Positions 1 through 11,289 of a DNA stretch of 64,000 nt are shown piece after piece. Position 1 is the stretch's first letter; every line of letters starts with the position of its first letter. The position numbers were made by a program, and so were the translations under genes. This DNA is from Apostichopus japonicus (lineage: Eukaryota; Echinodermata; Holothuroidea; Aspidochirotida; Stichopodidae). The notes beneath the pieces are model-generated. The model was given only the letters and a program-made list of their open reading frames with translations, was not told the origin of the DNA and did no database searches. Location of the stretch: NCBI RefSeq assembly GCF_037975245.1, contig NC_092583.1, positions 13,975,764-14,039,763 on the forward strand, read 5' to 3'.

Positions 1-246
1 CCTCTAAAATTATTTCAGTTGCTGGGGTAAAAGTTTCAGTAGTTTTTGGTTCCTTGCTTTAGCAAAAGGAACCTATGCAGTCAGGTTGGCGTGTGTGTGT
101 ATGTATGTATGTGTGTGTGTGTGTGTGTCTGTGACACTTGCTTGGGTACGCTCTATCTCAATAAGGGAATGTTGGATTGAGGCCAAACTTGGACTATAGA
201 TCCGCCATATGGAGAAGGTGTGCCCTATTGTTTTTGGTGCCCACAA

Positions 247-2163
247 AGGTCACCAAAGGTCAGTTATGGTCCAAAAACCGAAAATATTAAAACTACAATA
301 ACTCCCAGTGCCAATGTGCGACAAGATTGATATTTTGGGACAAGTTGTGAACTGGTTAGGGGAGCATTTTCAAACTTAACGGTCATGTGATCCGAGGTCA
401 CCGAAGGTCAATTAATGATAAAAAACTAGTATTTTTGCAATAACTTGAGAACGAAATGTCTGTTAGGGTTGGGAGTTGCCTCAATGTAATCCAATTGTCG
501 ACCTGCATCTGGGTGACCCTTGACCTCAATTTGACCTCTTGTGACCTTTTCGTGTTTTTGGGATTTTTACAGTTTCGATGCTATTTTCAGATGTCAAAGG
601 TACCTTCTGATCATAAATGTCAATAGGTTGACCCCGTGTGACCTTTATGTGCGAAGTTATATGGGGTCAAAGTTTTTCGGTCGGAGTTAGGATGGTTGTA
701 CAGACTTTTCGTTTTGTTTTTTGGAATCAGGAGATTAAACTACATCTGAAACCAAGGTCAAAAGGTCAAAGGTCACATTAGAAAAAATGTGCTTATTTTG
801 GGAGGAAACGAGCAAAAAAGAAAATGTTTGGTTTTGATGCTAGATTTGGATATCAAAGGTACCTTCCGATCAAAAATGTCAATTGGTTGACACCCGTGTG
901 ACCTTCGTGTGCGAAGTTATACGAGGTCAAAGTTAATTTTCAGACATTTAATGCAACAACTCCCAGTTCCAAGGTGTGACATGGTTGATATTTTTGGACA
1001 AGTTGCAAATGGTATAGGGGAATATTTTCAAACTTAGCGGTCATGTGATCCGAGGTCACCAAAGGTCAATTAATGTCAAAAACCTAGTATTTTGGGGGTA
1101 GAAAATGGGCAAAGAAAAAAATGTTTGAATTTTTATAGTTTGATGCTCTAATTTAGGTCTCATCAATCAAAAATGTCAATAAGTTGACCCAAAGTGACCT
1201 TTGTATGTTAAGTTATATGAGGTCAAAGTTAATTTTCAGACATTTAGTGTAATAACTCCCAGTGCCAAGGTGTTACACAGTTGATATTTTGAGACAAGTT
1301 GCAAATGGTATAGAGGAATATTTTCAAACTTAACGGTCATGTGATACAAGGTCACCAAAGGTCAATTAATGATAAAAAGATAGTATTTTTGCGATAACTT
1401 GAGAACAAATTGTCCGTTAGAGTTGGGAGTTGCTTCAATGAAGTCCAATTGTCGACCCGCATCTGGGTGACCCTTGACCTCAATTTGACCTCTGGTGACC
1501 TTTTCGTGTTTTGTGGATTTTTTACAGTTTCGATGCTATTTTCAGATGTCAAAGGTACCTTCTGATCATAAATGTCAATAGGTTGACCCCTGTGTGACCT
1601 TCGTGTGCGAAGTTATATGAGGTCAAAGTTAATTTTCAGACATTTAATGCAATAACTCCCAGTTCCAAGGTGTGACAAGGTTGATATTTTTGGAGTATTT
1701 GCAAATGGTATAGGGGAATATTTTCAAACTTAACGGTCATGTGATACAAGGTCACCAAAGGTCAATTAATGATAAAAAACTACTATTTTTGCGACAACTT
1801 AAGAACAGATTGTCCGTTAGGGTTGGGAGTTGCTCCAATGTAATCCAATTGTCGACCCGCATCTGGGTGACCCTTGACCTCAATTTGACCTCTGGTGACC
1901 TTTTCGTGTTTTGTGGATTTTTACAGTTTCGATGCTATTTTCAGATGTTAAAGGTACCTTCTGATCATAAATGTTAATGGGTTGACCCCCATTTGACCTT
2001 CGTGTGCGAAGGTATTTGAGGTCAAAGTTAATTTTCACACATTTAATGCAATAACTCCCAGTGCCAAGGTGTGACAAGGTTGATTTTTTTGGACAAGTTG
2101 CAAATGGTATAGGGGAATATTTTCAAACTTAACGGTCATGTGATCCAAGGTCACCAAAGGTCA
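247..2163 (+). promoter_or_regulatory. Six DR4-type AGGTCA direct repeats (candidate nuclear-receptor sites)
   Basis: Perfect AGGTCA direct repeats with a 4-bp spacer (CCAA or CCGA) occur at 247-262, 395-410, 1053-1068, 1349-1364, 1749-1764 and 2148-2163. DR4 is a known arrangement for NR1-type receptors paired with RXR. Copies exist because the repeat unit was amplified, so sequence match alone does not show function. Confidence 0.4.
755..775 (+). promoter_or_regulatory. Triple AGGTCA cluster (DR2 followed by DR1)
   Basis: Three AGGTCA half-sites lie head to tail at 755-760, 763-768 and 770-775, with spacers of 2 bp and 1 bp. DR2 is the dimer site known for Rev-erb-type receptors and DR1 for RXR, PPAR and HNF4. 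The cluster sits inside the satellite-like repeat, so it may be incidental. Confidence 0.3.
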
Positions 2164-2694
2164 GCTAATGTTAAAAAAGTAGTATTATGGGGGGAGAAAA
2201 TGGGCAAAGAAAAAATGTTTGAATTTTTACAGTCATGCTCTATTTAGGTCTCACCGATCAAAAATGTCAATTGGTTGACCTCCGGGTGACCTTTGCGTGT
2301 GAAGTTACATACAAGTTCAAAAGTTAATTTTTTGACATTAAATTGCACAATTAAATCTCAATGCCAAGGTGTGACATGGTTGATATTTTGGGACAAGTTG
2401 TGAATGGGGTGGTGGAACGTTTTGAAACTTCAAGGTCATGTCATCTGAGGTTACCATTGTTATCATATCTGTTGACACGCTTGTAGGTCTCTTATATTTC
2501 TTACATTTTCGACGCCATATTAGATCTCAATAGTGCCTTTTGATAAAAACTCCGATCACATTTTGTGATCACAAAAGTGTTGGCTATAGTGTTGGTTACT
2601 TTATGGGAACATGTAGGACAATTACTTGGACTATTTCAGTTCAATCTTGCTTGATAATATGATGTGTATTGTCATATACCCCAAGCAAGGAACC

Positions 2695-4800
2695 ACAGTG
2701 CCCTTGGGCTCTTGTTATTAAACATATTGCAAGTACTTGTCTTCCCTGAACTGAAAGTTCTAACAATTACAGGATTGAGAAACGGTGTATTGTATGTATG
2801 TTTGTATGTATTTTAGATCCTGGACACCTCGGTACTCACAAATGCAACGTTTTTAGCCAGAATTAATCCAAAAGAGAGCATTTCCATATCAAACATAGAA
2901 TCATTTCCATAGCACATTTATGAAGACAAATAATTGACATTACTTCTGCTGTTTTTCCTTGCAAACTGACTAGGCATAGCATTATATACTTAGTACAAAG
3001 AAGCACCAGAACATTATTAGGTACTAAACCTCTCAGACCCTGAGAGAAGTGATATAGAGACATTTTCTTGGTAAGGGATGATGAATGTTTTCCCTTTCAT
3101 GAAACTATGAATTGAATCCTGTTTATAATATAGTGTAAACATTTGTAATTGTTCTGTGGTCTGTACCTGTTACACGCCTCTGCATTGTTCTTGGCTAATA
3201 CTATATTAGGATTTACGTTGGGAGCACATCACTAAAATAAAGACCTAGGAGGGGTAACAATAGCAACAACCTCTGCTATCCCCTCACATTCAGGTGGGTG
3301 CCCTTCCCATCCATATTCAGGCTGGTTCACTGGGTATTTACAAGCTTTTGCAGTGATTTCGGAGGAGGAGCGCTTTGGTGTTTGTTGTCCGGGAATAGCA
3401 AGCTGTCAGACTTAACCAAATGGGCCATAAAAATTCTTTGAAGCATCTGGAATTTTTGTATGCAATTAACATTGGTGGAAGGCAGTAAATCAATCTGTAC
3501 ACTGTGCACTTGTGATATTCCTGCAAGCCTGCACTGTATTAACATACCTCTCTGCACAGAGTCATTGCTAACTCTTGTGGACAGGCAACATAATGCCAGA
3601 GAACTCTACCCGCATTGACTGTTGACCCCAAGTGTGTTTGTCAATGACAGGTTCCATATTATTCTATTGTATATTAAGGAAGCCCGAGTGCAATGAACCT
3701 AGCAGGTGACTCCACCATAGACCTCTGAGGCAAGCTGCTGGGGCGATGTTTTATGAGGCTGTAAACCCAGAAGAGGCAGTTTACAATGATGGATGGAACA
3801 GCGTCTCTACTGCTAAATGTATTTTGGTGTTAAAAAAAAATGTTTCCTTTAGGTTCAAGGTCACGTTGAAATATTGTCTCAGTAGCGAGGAAAGACATTG
3901 GATCTCTCTTTACAAGCAGATGGGGCACCATTAACACTTTGGACCTGTTTCTCCTGGGTAGTGTTAAAACAGGGAAACAAGTTTTACTTGAACTGAGAGG
4001 GCAAGAATAATTTGTGATGTTACATATGATTATAAGATATAAATATGTGGATTTCACCTGCTGTTGAGCATGTAGGTGTGATCTACACCAATGTTAACTG
4101 CAGAAGCAACCATTTTGACACTTGACAACTTCAGTGGCAAGTGTCAAAAAGGAGGAAAAAGCTGGTGGTGTGTTGACTCCAGCTCGATGCACACACACCC
4201 TGCACTTTTCATTCTTAGTCTCCGGAATTCCATTTCTTGATATTGTCAAAGAGAATTTAAATGAATAACACTGTTCTAGTGTCACACTACAAAATAACTA
4301 TGTAACTTATCCAGGAGAAATCAACAGTTTTCCCCATCTGAAATGCTCTTCAAAATGGTTTTTTTTTAAATCAGGAACTAAATCTGTACATTGGATAGCC
4401 CACCAAATGTGAATTATAATCTGTAAGTTATAAGGCACTTAGCTTTTCTGACATGCACATGAGCCTGCTTTGCATCGCTATATTTCTACCTTCCAGGCAG
4501 CTACTGACAGTCTCAAATATATGTTTTACAATAAACGTGTACAGGACATTGCTCAGTTAGAGATATGTATTTATCCTCAGGCAGTTTGTTGATCCTTGTA
4601 TCGTTGCCTTTCATCAAACTCCACCAAACGATATTGAAAGGAATTGAAAAAAAATATATGTATTTGTGACTTCAAACTACATCCTAATGATGACTTCCAA
4701 AATTTAAAATGTCCTTTGAGGCAATACATTATCGTCCGAACATGCATTTGTGTAATGCGATAATATATAACAGTCATCTGTGTCCCTCAAAGATCTCGGC
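2695..4800. other. Non-coding stretch, probably receptor intron
   Basis: No exon with homology or good codon continuity is visible. All ORFs are under 80 codons and unlike known proteins. In particular no Cys-rich zinc-finger exon for the receptor downstream is found here, so that exon should lie left of the window. Confidence 0.5.
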
Positions 4801-5171
4801 AGCCTACTTTTAAAGTGACTTTTCATTAAAAAGTGCATTCATTTCTAAAGCATGACAAACTAGCAATTATCTGGACATCCCAGTCCTTATTTTTATCTAT
4901 TTCTCTTTAATTGTATCATCAAGAATTTACTTGTCACTACTGAGTATGTTATATTTAAACCAGATAAATGCCATGCGCAGCCTACTTTTAAAGTGACCTA
5001 TCATTAAAAGTGCATTCATTTCTAAAGCATGACAAACTAGCAACTATCTGGACATCCCAGGCCCTACTTTACCCATTTATTTTTAACTTTTTTTCCCTTT
5101 AATTGTATGATCAAGAATTTTACTTGTCACTACTGAGTATGTTATATTTAAACCAGATAAATGCCATGCGC
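4801..5171. repeat. Two-copy tandem duplication, about 180-190 bp unit
   Basis: The segment beginning AGCCTACTTTTAAAGTGAC at 4801 recurs at 4979. Both copies run to CCATGCGCA (4971-4979 and 5163-5171). The second copy is longer because of a T-rich insertion near 5080-5100. It is intronic or intergenic with no coding signal. Confidence 0.85.
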
Positions 5172-6376
5172 ATAATGCAAATATAAAATGATGATCGCTG
5201 CGAATATTTGGCGAGAAAGACGAAAAAAGCTGATAAAACCAATGAAAGGTCATACCTTAAGCACACTGACATACTTTGTGATTCATTACAACCTCTCAGC
5301 AAACCTGCATTAAAATGATGTAGATAAAAACAGAAAACAATACTAGAAAAGCATAGCCTACATTTTTATGCTTTTCGCACGATAACATTGAAACGCCAGT
5401 GAAGGTTGGAACCAGAACCAGGTGTCTTTTTCAAGGATCACAGTCTATTTTTTTGTTTTATACTTTCATCTTTTCCATCAGAAAGCAAGGGTACGATCAT
5501 AATTGCTCTCTCTATGCATGTCCTTCATTTAGTCAAAACTATACAAAAAAGAAAACACAATTGATAGATTTTGCAAAAAATCAATACATGTGTCAAATAT
5601 TGTAAATTACAGAGAACAACACATCATGTATTGTGCAATAAGTAATGCCAATTTTCATTTTCAAAAGGTCATTTGATGTGCGCGGTTTAAGGTGACATAC
5701 AAGCACTTGCCACAGCTAGAGTTACTCCCCCATCCCCTCCCCCCAGCCTTTCTATGTAGATGCCTAAATGTTTCTCATATCATAAGGAAGGCCTTTTGTT
5801 TTACATAGTCTGCATTTATTCTCCCGAGCTTCTCTGTCATTGATGAACACGCTTTCCAGGAATTTGTTTGTGTTCACCATAATTCTTCCATCAAGGCTGA
5901 GCCACATCAGTCTTGCAACTTGGAATATTAAAGACTTGAAGCTGATAAAGTTGAGAAATGGAACTAAGAAATGCAACTTTGCTATTTTTATGGCAGTTAA
6001 CGACCACTGTCCACTTGTGCAGTCCAGCTACAATATTCAAAAATGTTTTGGGATCAAATTTTGCACCATGTAGGATAAGTTTTTTATTCATGTTCACATT
6101 TATTTTCAATCAAAGCACAGGATTATCCTTTATGAAAATCTAAGAGTTATTTTTCAACAGGCTAAATTCTTCCACAAGACAGAGATTGCTAAATGGAAGT
6201 TTGACATTGAAATTCTCTCTTTCAAAGACCTACAGAGACATCTACAGGATGTATTCTTAGCCGAGTCCAAATTACAAACACCTGAGTGGTAATTTATATA
6301 TCTATCAAGTCACAGGTTGACATGGATATATTTTGTATACATTATTTACTTCTTGTGTTTCTATTTCATCCTCCAG
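5172..6376. other. Non-coding stretch upstream of receptor exon
   Basis: Only short shadow ORFs are present. It ends in a pyrimidine-rich tract and AG (6375-6376) that serves as the acceptor for the long receptor exon. An open stretch at 6161-6290 was considered as an exon and rejected because its phase does not fit. Confidence 0.5.
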
Positions 6377-8097
6377 GATCAAGACTTGGAAGACGCTCAA
6401 AGAGAATGATTGAGAGGATGCATGAAACAATCGCAAAGCAACAAAGTGCAGATGAAACCACCCTGAAACCACCAGCTGGCTTCTATGGCAACCATCCAGA
6501 GTTGTTCCCCCACGGAAAGTACGATGGCAATCACATAGCAGTTGGGGGTTTACCACCTGGTCATCACCATGGTCCTATGATTAGCCCTCATATGGCCCGT
6601 GGAATGTTCCCCCATTTAGGTATGACCATGCCCGTGATGGGCGACGGCCATATGACCCACAACAAATTAATGATGGATCAGTCACTATCAACCTTTATCA
6701 AACAGGAACTCGATCACGGTAACAATGACGATGAACGTTCGTGCATGGAAATGACAAATAATGATATACCGTCATCAACAGGAGTAGGTGGCAGCAGACA
6801 TCATTCTGTGTCAAGCGGCAAAGACATTCATAACTCCTCGCCCGAAGGTCATCGTCAGGTTAGCTCAAATACTCAATCTCCTACTATATCCAGTTTGACT
6901 ATGCCAAAATTCCCTTCAAAGGAGTTTCCCTTTGACAGGGCAGGGTTCAAACCAGGTCAAAGGTCATCTTTACCCAGGGAGCCTCTAGAACCCAACAATC
7001 ATCAGTCACTAAGTACCAATGATGCACAAAAGCTGGAAGTTGACCTCGGAAATGGAACATGTAAAGACTTGCCCGTGGGTGAAATTTCAAAAATGTTAGC
7101 CTCCGGTCAGTCGGTCATTCTTATACCAAGGGATTCACCACAGAGCAATTCTGAGCGATCGAAGGATTCCTCCGTGCCATCTAGTCCAAACTTGTCAATG
7201 GGTGGCTCCAAAGAAGACGGCGAGCGCTGCGACACAAATCAGGGAGATTCATACAAAGATCAGTTTTATTCACGCGGTGAAAACCTTTCATCCAAACTGG
7301 AGAGAGAACTTAGTATGCGGAGTGGTAACTCCCCTCCTTATTCACATCTGGAAGCTGCCAATAGTCCCTACCTGAACTTTCGAGCTCTCGCTGCCCATTT
7401 ACCTCAAAGCTTACCTCCCCACTCTTCGTTTTCACCTCACCCTAGCCATCTGTTTGCGATACAGCAAGCCGCAGGGTGGCAGGGGGCATTTTCTATGGCC
7501 GGCGCCAGAGGCCAGGCCCCACCCTCAATCTTCACACAGCCAGGCTTGATGATGTCAGCGTCCCAGATGCCAGGCAGCTCCTTCATGCCGCAAATGTTGC
7601 ACACGATAATGAACAAGGAGGGCGCTGCCGATAAAGAGTTAAATCGGGACAGCAGTTCCCCAAAGTCTCAGCCGAGCAAGCGACCGTACCCCAATGACTC
7701 TCATTCACCAGAACAAACCAAGAGCAGCAAAAATCTCCCTGCCAAATCAGATTTTCCTTCCTACCCGGATTTTTCCATGCTCTCCCCCTCGATACCCTCT
7801 CCGCTGGTCAATCTCACCCCTATTCAGTCACCCCTCATGGCAGATTTGGCTATGCAGTTTGCAAATGGCATGGACGACCGGCCAGGCTCGGTAGATCCCG
7901 GGAGAGAATCGCTCACACCGGAAGGGTTTAACATCAACGAGCCCTTCACACCAGAAATGGAAGAGAAATGCGACAAGCTGGTAAATGCAATCAACAAAGC
8001 ATACCATGATACGTGTTACTACACCTTCAGGAGAATCAGAATGCTACGCAAGAAGTATTTCAAAGAACTAGGTGAGGACGAGACCCTAGAGAAGAGG
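6377..8097 (+). CDS. Receptor exon: DBD extension, long hinge, start of LBD
   Basis: The acceptor is CTCCAG at 6371-6376 and the donor is GTAAGT at 8098, ending in phase 0. The 1721-nt exon encodes residues 1-574. The reading frame extends upstream of the acceptor into intron sequence, so the ATG at 6286 is not the true start. The basic segment at 1-11 matches the DBD extension that follows the second zinc finger. The hinge is rich in Ser, Pro, Gly, His and Met. IKQE at 108-111 fits the sumoylation consensus (hydrophobic-K-x-E). The segment from about 545 (PFTPEMEEKCDKLVNAI) begins the ligand-binding fold. A hinge of more than 500 residues is far longer than in most NR1 receptors. Confidence 0.85.
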
Positions 8098-10609
8098 GTA
8101 AGTTCAACAAATCTTTTCCTCTCAAGGCCTACTAACTTTTTAAGGAAATTTTCATTTTTATTGTAAACAGGTTTTCTTTGTTTCTGGGTAGGTTGGTTGC
8201 CATTTCTACTTGATCTACAAATTTGTTAATACTTGTGGACAGAAAAAAATGTTTCCTTGATAATTTTATTCATACAAAAGAGGGCAGCCTTTCAAAATTT
8301 GTAAAGAACAGTATAAGGCAAGCTTTCAGGAATGGGGGCAGTATTTCAGTTTAACTAAAGGAAACTACATTAATACCAACACGGTAACATCGCTAGTAAT
8401 CTTGCTCTTGTTGGGCTCCTTTACAACAAAATGAGAGACGGTTTAATCTTGTAAACGTTTTATTTAACGATTTATTGAATAATGATTTATTGATTGATAA
8501 AATTTGTATAAAATTTCTGTAAATCTCAATTATTTCTTCAGTTGTTTTGTTCTTAAAACCTAACATATTTCTCAAAATATTTCTCTTCATTTTTTCAGCT
8601 ACAATCAAGGTACAACCACGACTGCACAAAGTGTACCCCGCCGGCAGGTTTTCCAACCTCTGAAGAACCTCCAAGGGAGTTGGACCCTAAAGATGGACCA
8701 ATCTCCAGCCTTAAGATGTGGAACTTTTTCTCCAGCAAGTTCACCAGCCAAATCACCAGGATCGTCGCTTTTAGTAAGCTGATTCCAAACTTCAAGAGGA
8801 TGGATCAGGAGGATCAGATTACTCTGATCAAGAGCGGCATCTTTGAGGTCCTGACCATACGTTTCTCGACCGTAGTCGATATCAATACAAACCTTGTCCA
8901 TTGGTGGACAACGGGAGATACTTTTACCCTGGAGGATTCCCATAAGATGCCCCTGGGTAATCTCTTTGATCTTCTTTTCAACTTTGCTCATCGGGTCAAT
9001 AAGATGCTGCTGGATGACAGTGAATATGGACTCCTCTCCGCGCTGGTCATCATGTCACCTGGTAAGTGACAGTAGTGAATAACTTCAAGGTTGGTGGGTG
9101 GAGGAGGGGGGCATTGGAAGAGTGGGATCTAGTTAGGTTTGCAGGAGGGGGTGGGTGGGGGTGTGGGTGGGTGGGTGGAAGGAAGGAGGGCAGTGAATAT
9201 GGACTCCTCTCCCCGCTGGTCATCATGTCACCTGGTAAGTGACAGTAGTGATATCTTATGTTAGAATAACTTCTCTTCAAGGTTGGTGGGTTGGGAGGGG
9301 GGGGATTGGAAGTGTGGGATCTAATTAGGTTTGCAGGGGGTGGGTAGGGGTGTGGGTGGAAGGAGGGCAGTGAATACAGACTGCCCTGGTAATCATGTCA
9401 CCTGCTAGGTTGGGTGTGGGAGGGGTGGATGCAGATTGAGATGGTAGTGAATATGGACACCTTTCTTACTAATATCCTCAGAAAAAACAGGGAACCACAT
9501 AAAGGGACCCAAGTGGCCTAAAACACCTGTAAAGGATTCTCTAAAAACCCTTAGTGATGTTTCTGAAGGTACCAAAGTTGAGCCTACCACTTAAGAGGTA
9601 CCACTACGGCCTTAACCGAAGTCAAATGGCCTAAATAAACTGCTAGGTGAACAAATGAATCCTGTACGAAAGTACTAGACTCATCATGCGCAGGAAACCA
9701 TGTAACAATGTGAAAGCACAAAACTAGGCCAGTAACAACCTGCAGAGGAGGAGAAGACCTCCCCAAAACACTATCTCCCCAAAACACTATCTATGCAGGC
9801 AGCTTAAGACCAAGTCTCCTAATGGAGAAACAAGGTCAACTAGGACACACCACACGAAAGGTATCGTGGGGAACTGTGCAAAACCTTAACAAGCATGAAA
9901 TCCCAGCACATATATTTAGACAGTGCTACAAGAAGGTGAAGGAGAACCATGATCCTGATAAAGCCTAGTTCATAAAATGATGGCCAAAAGAAAAGGTGAA
10001 AATCTAGGTAGATAAATCATTCTGAAGGATGAAGGATGAGTAAGGGGCGGTGCCCCAGAAGTGGGGGCGCAGTGCTAAAATTTAGTTTAATGTAGATAAG
10101 AGCAATGTAAATTATGGACTCCTCTCTCTACTGGTAATCATGTAACCTGCTAAGTGACAATGAATCTTTTCTTTGTTAAAGGAGGGTAAAAATGAAAATA
10201 TCTTTGAAATTAATTGGTACTGAATCCACACAACAGACCTTCATTCGTTGATATCGTAGTTGATTAATATATTCTCTAATGTGGGTACTTTTGCTTTACA
10301 GATCGACCAGGACTGAAATGTCGGGAGAAAGTTCGGGAGATCCAGATAGACCTATTGAGGGCGCTCCAGTTTGAAGTACTGCGGAACCACCCAGATGATC
10401 AAGGACTCTTTGCTCGACTACTGACCACAATTCCCAAACTTAGAGAGATCACTCCAGAACACACAAGAAGACTCATGGATCTCCAGGTTCATCTACCAGG
10501 TGTTCACTTTCCCAAGTTACACGCAGAGGTTTTCAACCTTCGTCGAAACCTGATGAAGCAACAAAACGCCAAAGAACTTGAACCTAAGGAAGAAGATGAA
10601 ACTAAGTGA
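6377..10609 (+). CDS. Nuclear receptor, NR1-like ligand-binding domain with Knirps-like DBD extension (5' part outside window)
   Basis: Join 6377-8097, 8599-9061 and 10302-10609. This gives 830 residues starting with a Gly codon split across a phase-1 intron, so the protein begins upstream. Visible in order: the C-terminal extension of the DNA-binding domain (GSRLGRRSKRM, residues 1-11), a very long low-complexity hinge (to about 540), a ligand-binding domain (about 545-800) and an acidic tail. The family signature FSKLIPNF...DQITLI is at 632-651, and SPDRPG at 727-732 spans the last splice junction, as in Rev-erb/E75-type receptors. LHAEVF at 801-806 is a plausible AF-2 helix. The product should be a nuclear ligand-regulated transcription factor. 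The best assignment is subfamily NR1, near Rev-erb/E75/E78. The extension looks more like arthropod Knirps (GSRYGRRS). The zinc fingers are not in the window, so the exact group is open. Confidence 0.85.
6697..6708 (+). other. Candidate SUMO site IKQE in the receptor hinge
   Basis: Codons ATC-AAA-CAG-GAA encode IKQE within FIKQEL. This matches the psi-K-x-E sumoylation consensus, which commonly occurs in nuclear receptor hinges and mediates repression. Modification itself is inferred. Confidence 0.4.
8098..8598 (+). other. Receptor intron, 501 bp, phase 0
   Basis: It starts GTAAGT and ends TTTTTTCAG. Reading across it joins EKR to LQSRYNHDC in frame. No other feature is seen inside. Confidence 0.85.
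8599..9061 (+). CDS. Receptor exon: LBD helices 3 to about 8
   Basis: The 463-nt exon encodes residues 575-728 plus one base of codon 729. It carries the nuclear receptor LBD signature: FSK at 632-634, then F639 and the DQITLI block ending at 651, followed by IFEVLTIRF. YGLLSALVIMSP near the end aligns with the ELGLFSA-V-LSP block of E75 and Rev-erb. The donor GTAAGT follows at 9062. A near-perfect copy of the last 44 bases of this exon plus the donor region lies 173 bp downstream in the intron. Confidence 0.88.
9018..9480 (+). repeat. Tandem minisatellite (about 175 bp) built from an exon 3' end plus splice donor
   Basis: The genuine exon end at 9018-9061 with donor and following bases (to about 9077) recurs at 9191 with a single base difference over about 60 bp. 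It recurs in degraded form at 9368, 9445 and again near 10103-10160. The G-rich spacer (GGTGGGTGGAGG-type) is also repeated between copies 1 to 3. The copy at 9191 keeps an intact CCTGGTAAGTGAC donor. This is a partial exon duplication inside the intron. Confidence 0.85.
9062..10301 (+). other. Receptor last intron, 1240 bp, phase 1
   Basis: It starts GTAAGT and ends TTGCTTTACAG. Splicing joins CCT-G to AT-CGA and restores SPDRPG. The intron contains the exon-derived tandem copies described separately, and otherwise no recognisable feature. Confidence 0.85.
10302..10609 (+). CDS. Receptor terminal exon: LBD helices 9-12 and tail
   Basis: It supplies two bases of codon 729 (D) and residues 730-830, then TGA at 10607-10609. 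The block from DLLRALQFEVLRNHP to LLTTIPKLREI corresponds to helices 9-11. HFPKLHAEVF at 798-806 aligns with the AF-2 region of ROR- and E75-like receptors (FPPLYKE-F). Vertebrate Rev-erb lacks helix 12, so this protein may keep an activation function. The acidic tail EPKEEDETK ends the protein. Confidence 0.88.
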
Positions 10610-11283
10610 CCAGATTCAAAAAGCAAAAGGAAGAAAGTTAAATGGTAGATAAAAAAAAACACTGCTGCAAGAATCTCTTTGCCTGAGCTATTTCATGATG
10701 TGGAAAGGAAGGTGTCTTGAAAATAACATTGTCATTTCTTAGACCCATTAATTACTTGGTGATCCAGAACCATGTTATAAACTGTAAGGTTCCAAACAAA
10801 ATTACACGTAAACCTCCTGTGGCAATTTCTGTTAAAATATTTAGAGCAAAAATATACAATGAGATGTCAAGCATTCCTAACACTACCGAGTTACAATTTA
10901 TATACACGAGAATGTTTGAAAAAAAAAGAAACTGAAGACGAAGAAAAATCCATCAATCATTCTTCTTTTTTTTATTTTTAATTGGGTTCTTGCTAAATTA
11001 TTACAGGTGAAATTTCTTCAGGTGGTTTGGTCTAGATATATTTGACAATCTCACTTGAGCTTTGATCGGTGTGCTACTCGATTTCCAAAATGTTTTGCTG
11101 CTATATATCAAGTCTCCTGTTTCAAAACCTGCATTCAGGCGGATAGCGTGATGTTAACATTAGTTTCCACAGAACTGTCAAGGCATATACAGTACCTGAA
11201 GGACCATTTTCCTTTTCCGAGGCCTTATGTTTTAAATTTAGTGGATGATGTGGTAGGTTGGTCAGCAGAGCTTATCAAATGCT

Positions 11284-11289
11284 AATAAA
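11284..11289 (+). terminator. Candidate polyadenylation signal AATAAA
   Basis: Canonical AATAAA 675 bp after the receptor stop codon, followed by T-rich and GT-containing sequence. It would give a 3' UTR of about 0.7 kb. Confidence 0.35.

Larger units (their letters stand above)
48..2694 (+). repeat. Hairpin-headed composite repeat with internal tandem array rich in AGGTCA half-sites
   Basis: The block opens with a short hairpin (GGTTCCTT at 48-55 pairing with AAGGAACC at 66-73), then a GT-rich run. It closes at 2685-2694 with GCAAGGAACC, the reverse complement of GGTTCCTTGC at 48-57. Between them a unit recurs with its key segment starting near 382, 1042, 1339, 1735 and 2137, so unit lengths vary from about 300 to 660 bp. 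Each unit contains many AGGTCA or TGACCT words and a conserved pair spaced by four bases (AGGTCA-CCAA-AGGTCA). The short ORFs here are repeat translations, not genes. The element type is unknown to me. The head resembles the repeat at 16360. A Helitron-like or satellite-carrying MITE is possible. Confidence 0.7.

Noticed and set aside
1-2694. CRISPR-like or coding tandem array
   Set aside because: Unit length, variable spacing and metazoan context fit a satellite-bearing mobile element. There are no uniform short repeats with unique spacers.
6161-6288. Open segment with acceptor TTTTCAACAG and donor GTAATT before the receptor exon
   Set aside because: Joining to 6377 needs a phase-1 end. The frame that fits has an internal TAG, and the open frame does not resemble a zinc-finger or hinge.
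6286-6376. ATG at 6286 as receptor start
   Set aside because: The stretch is intronic: a clear acceptor lies at 6375-6376, and the exon begins mid-domain in the DBD extension.
8605-8991. 128-codon minus-strand ORF
   Set aside because: It is the antisense shadow of the receptor LBD exon.
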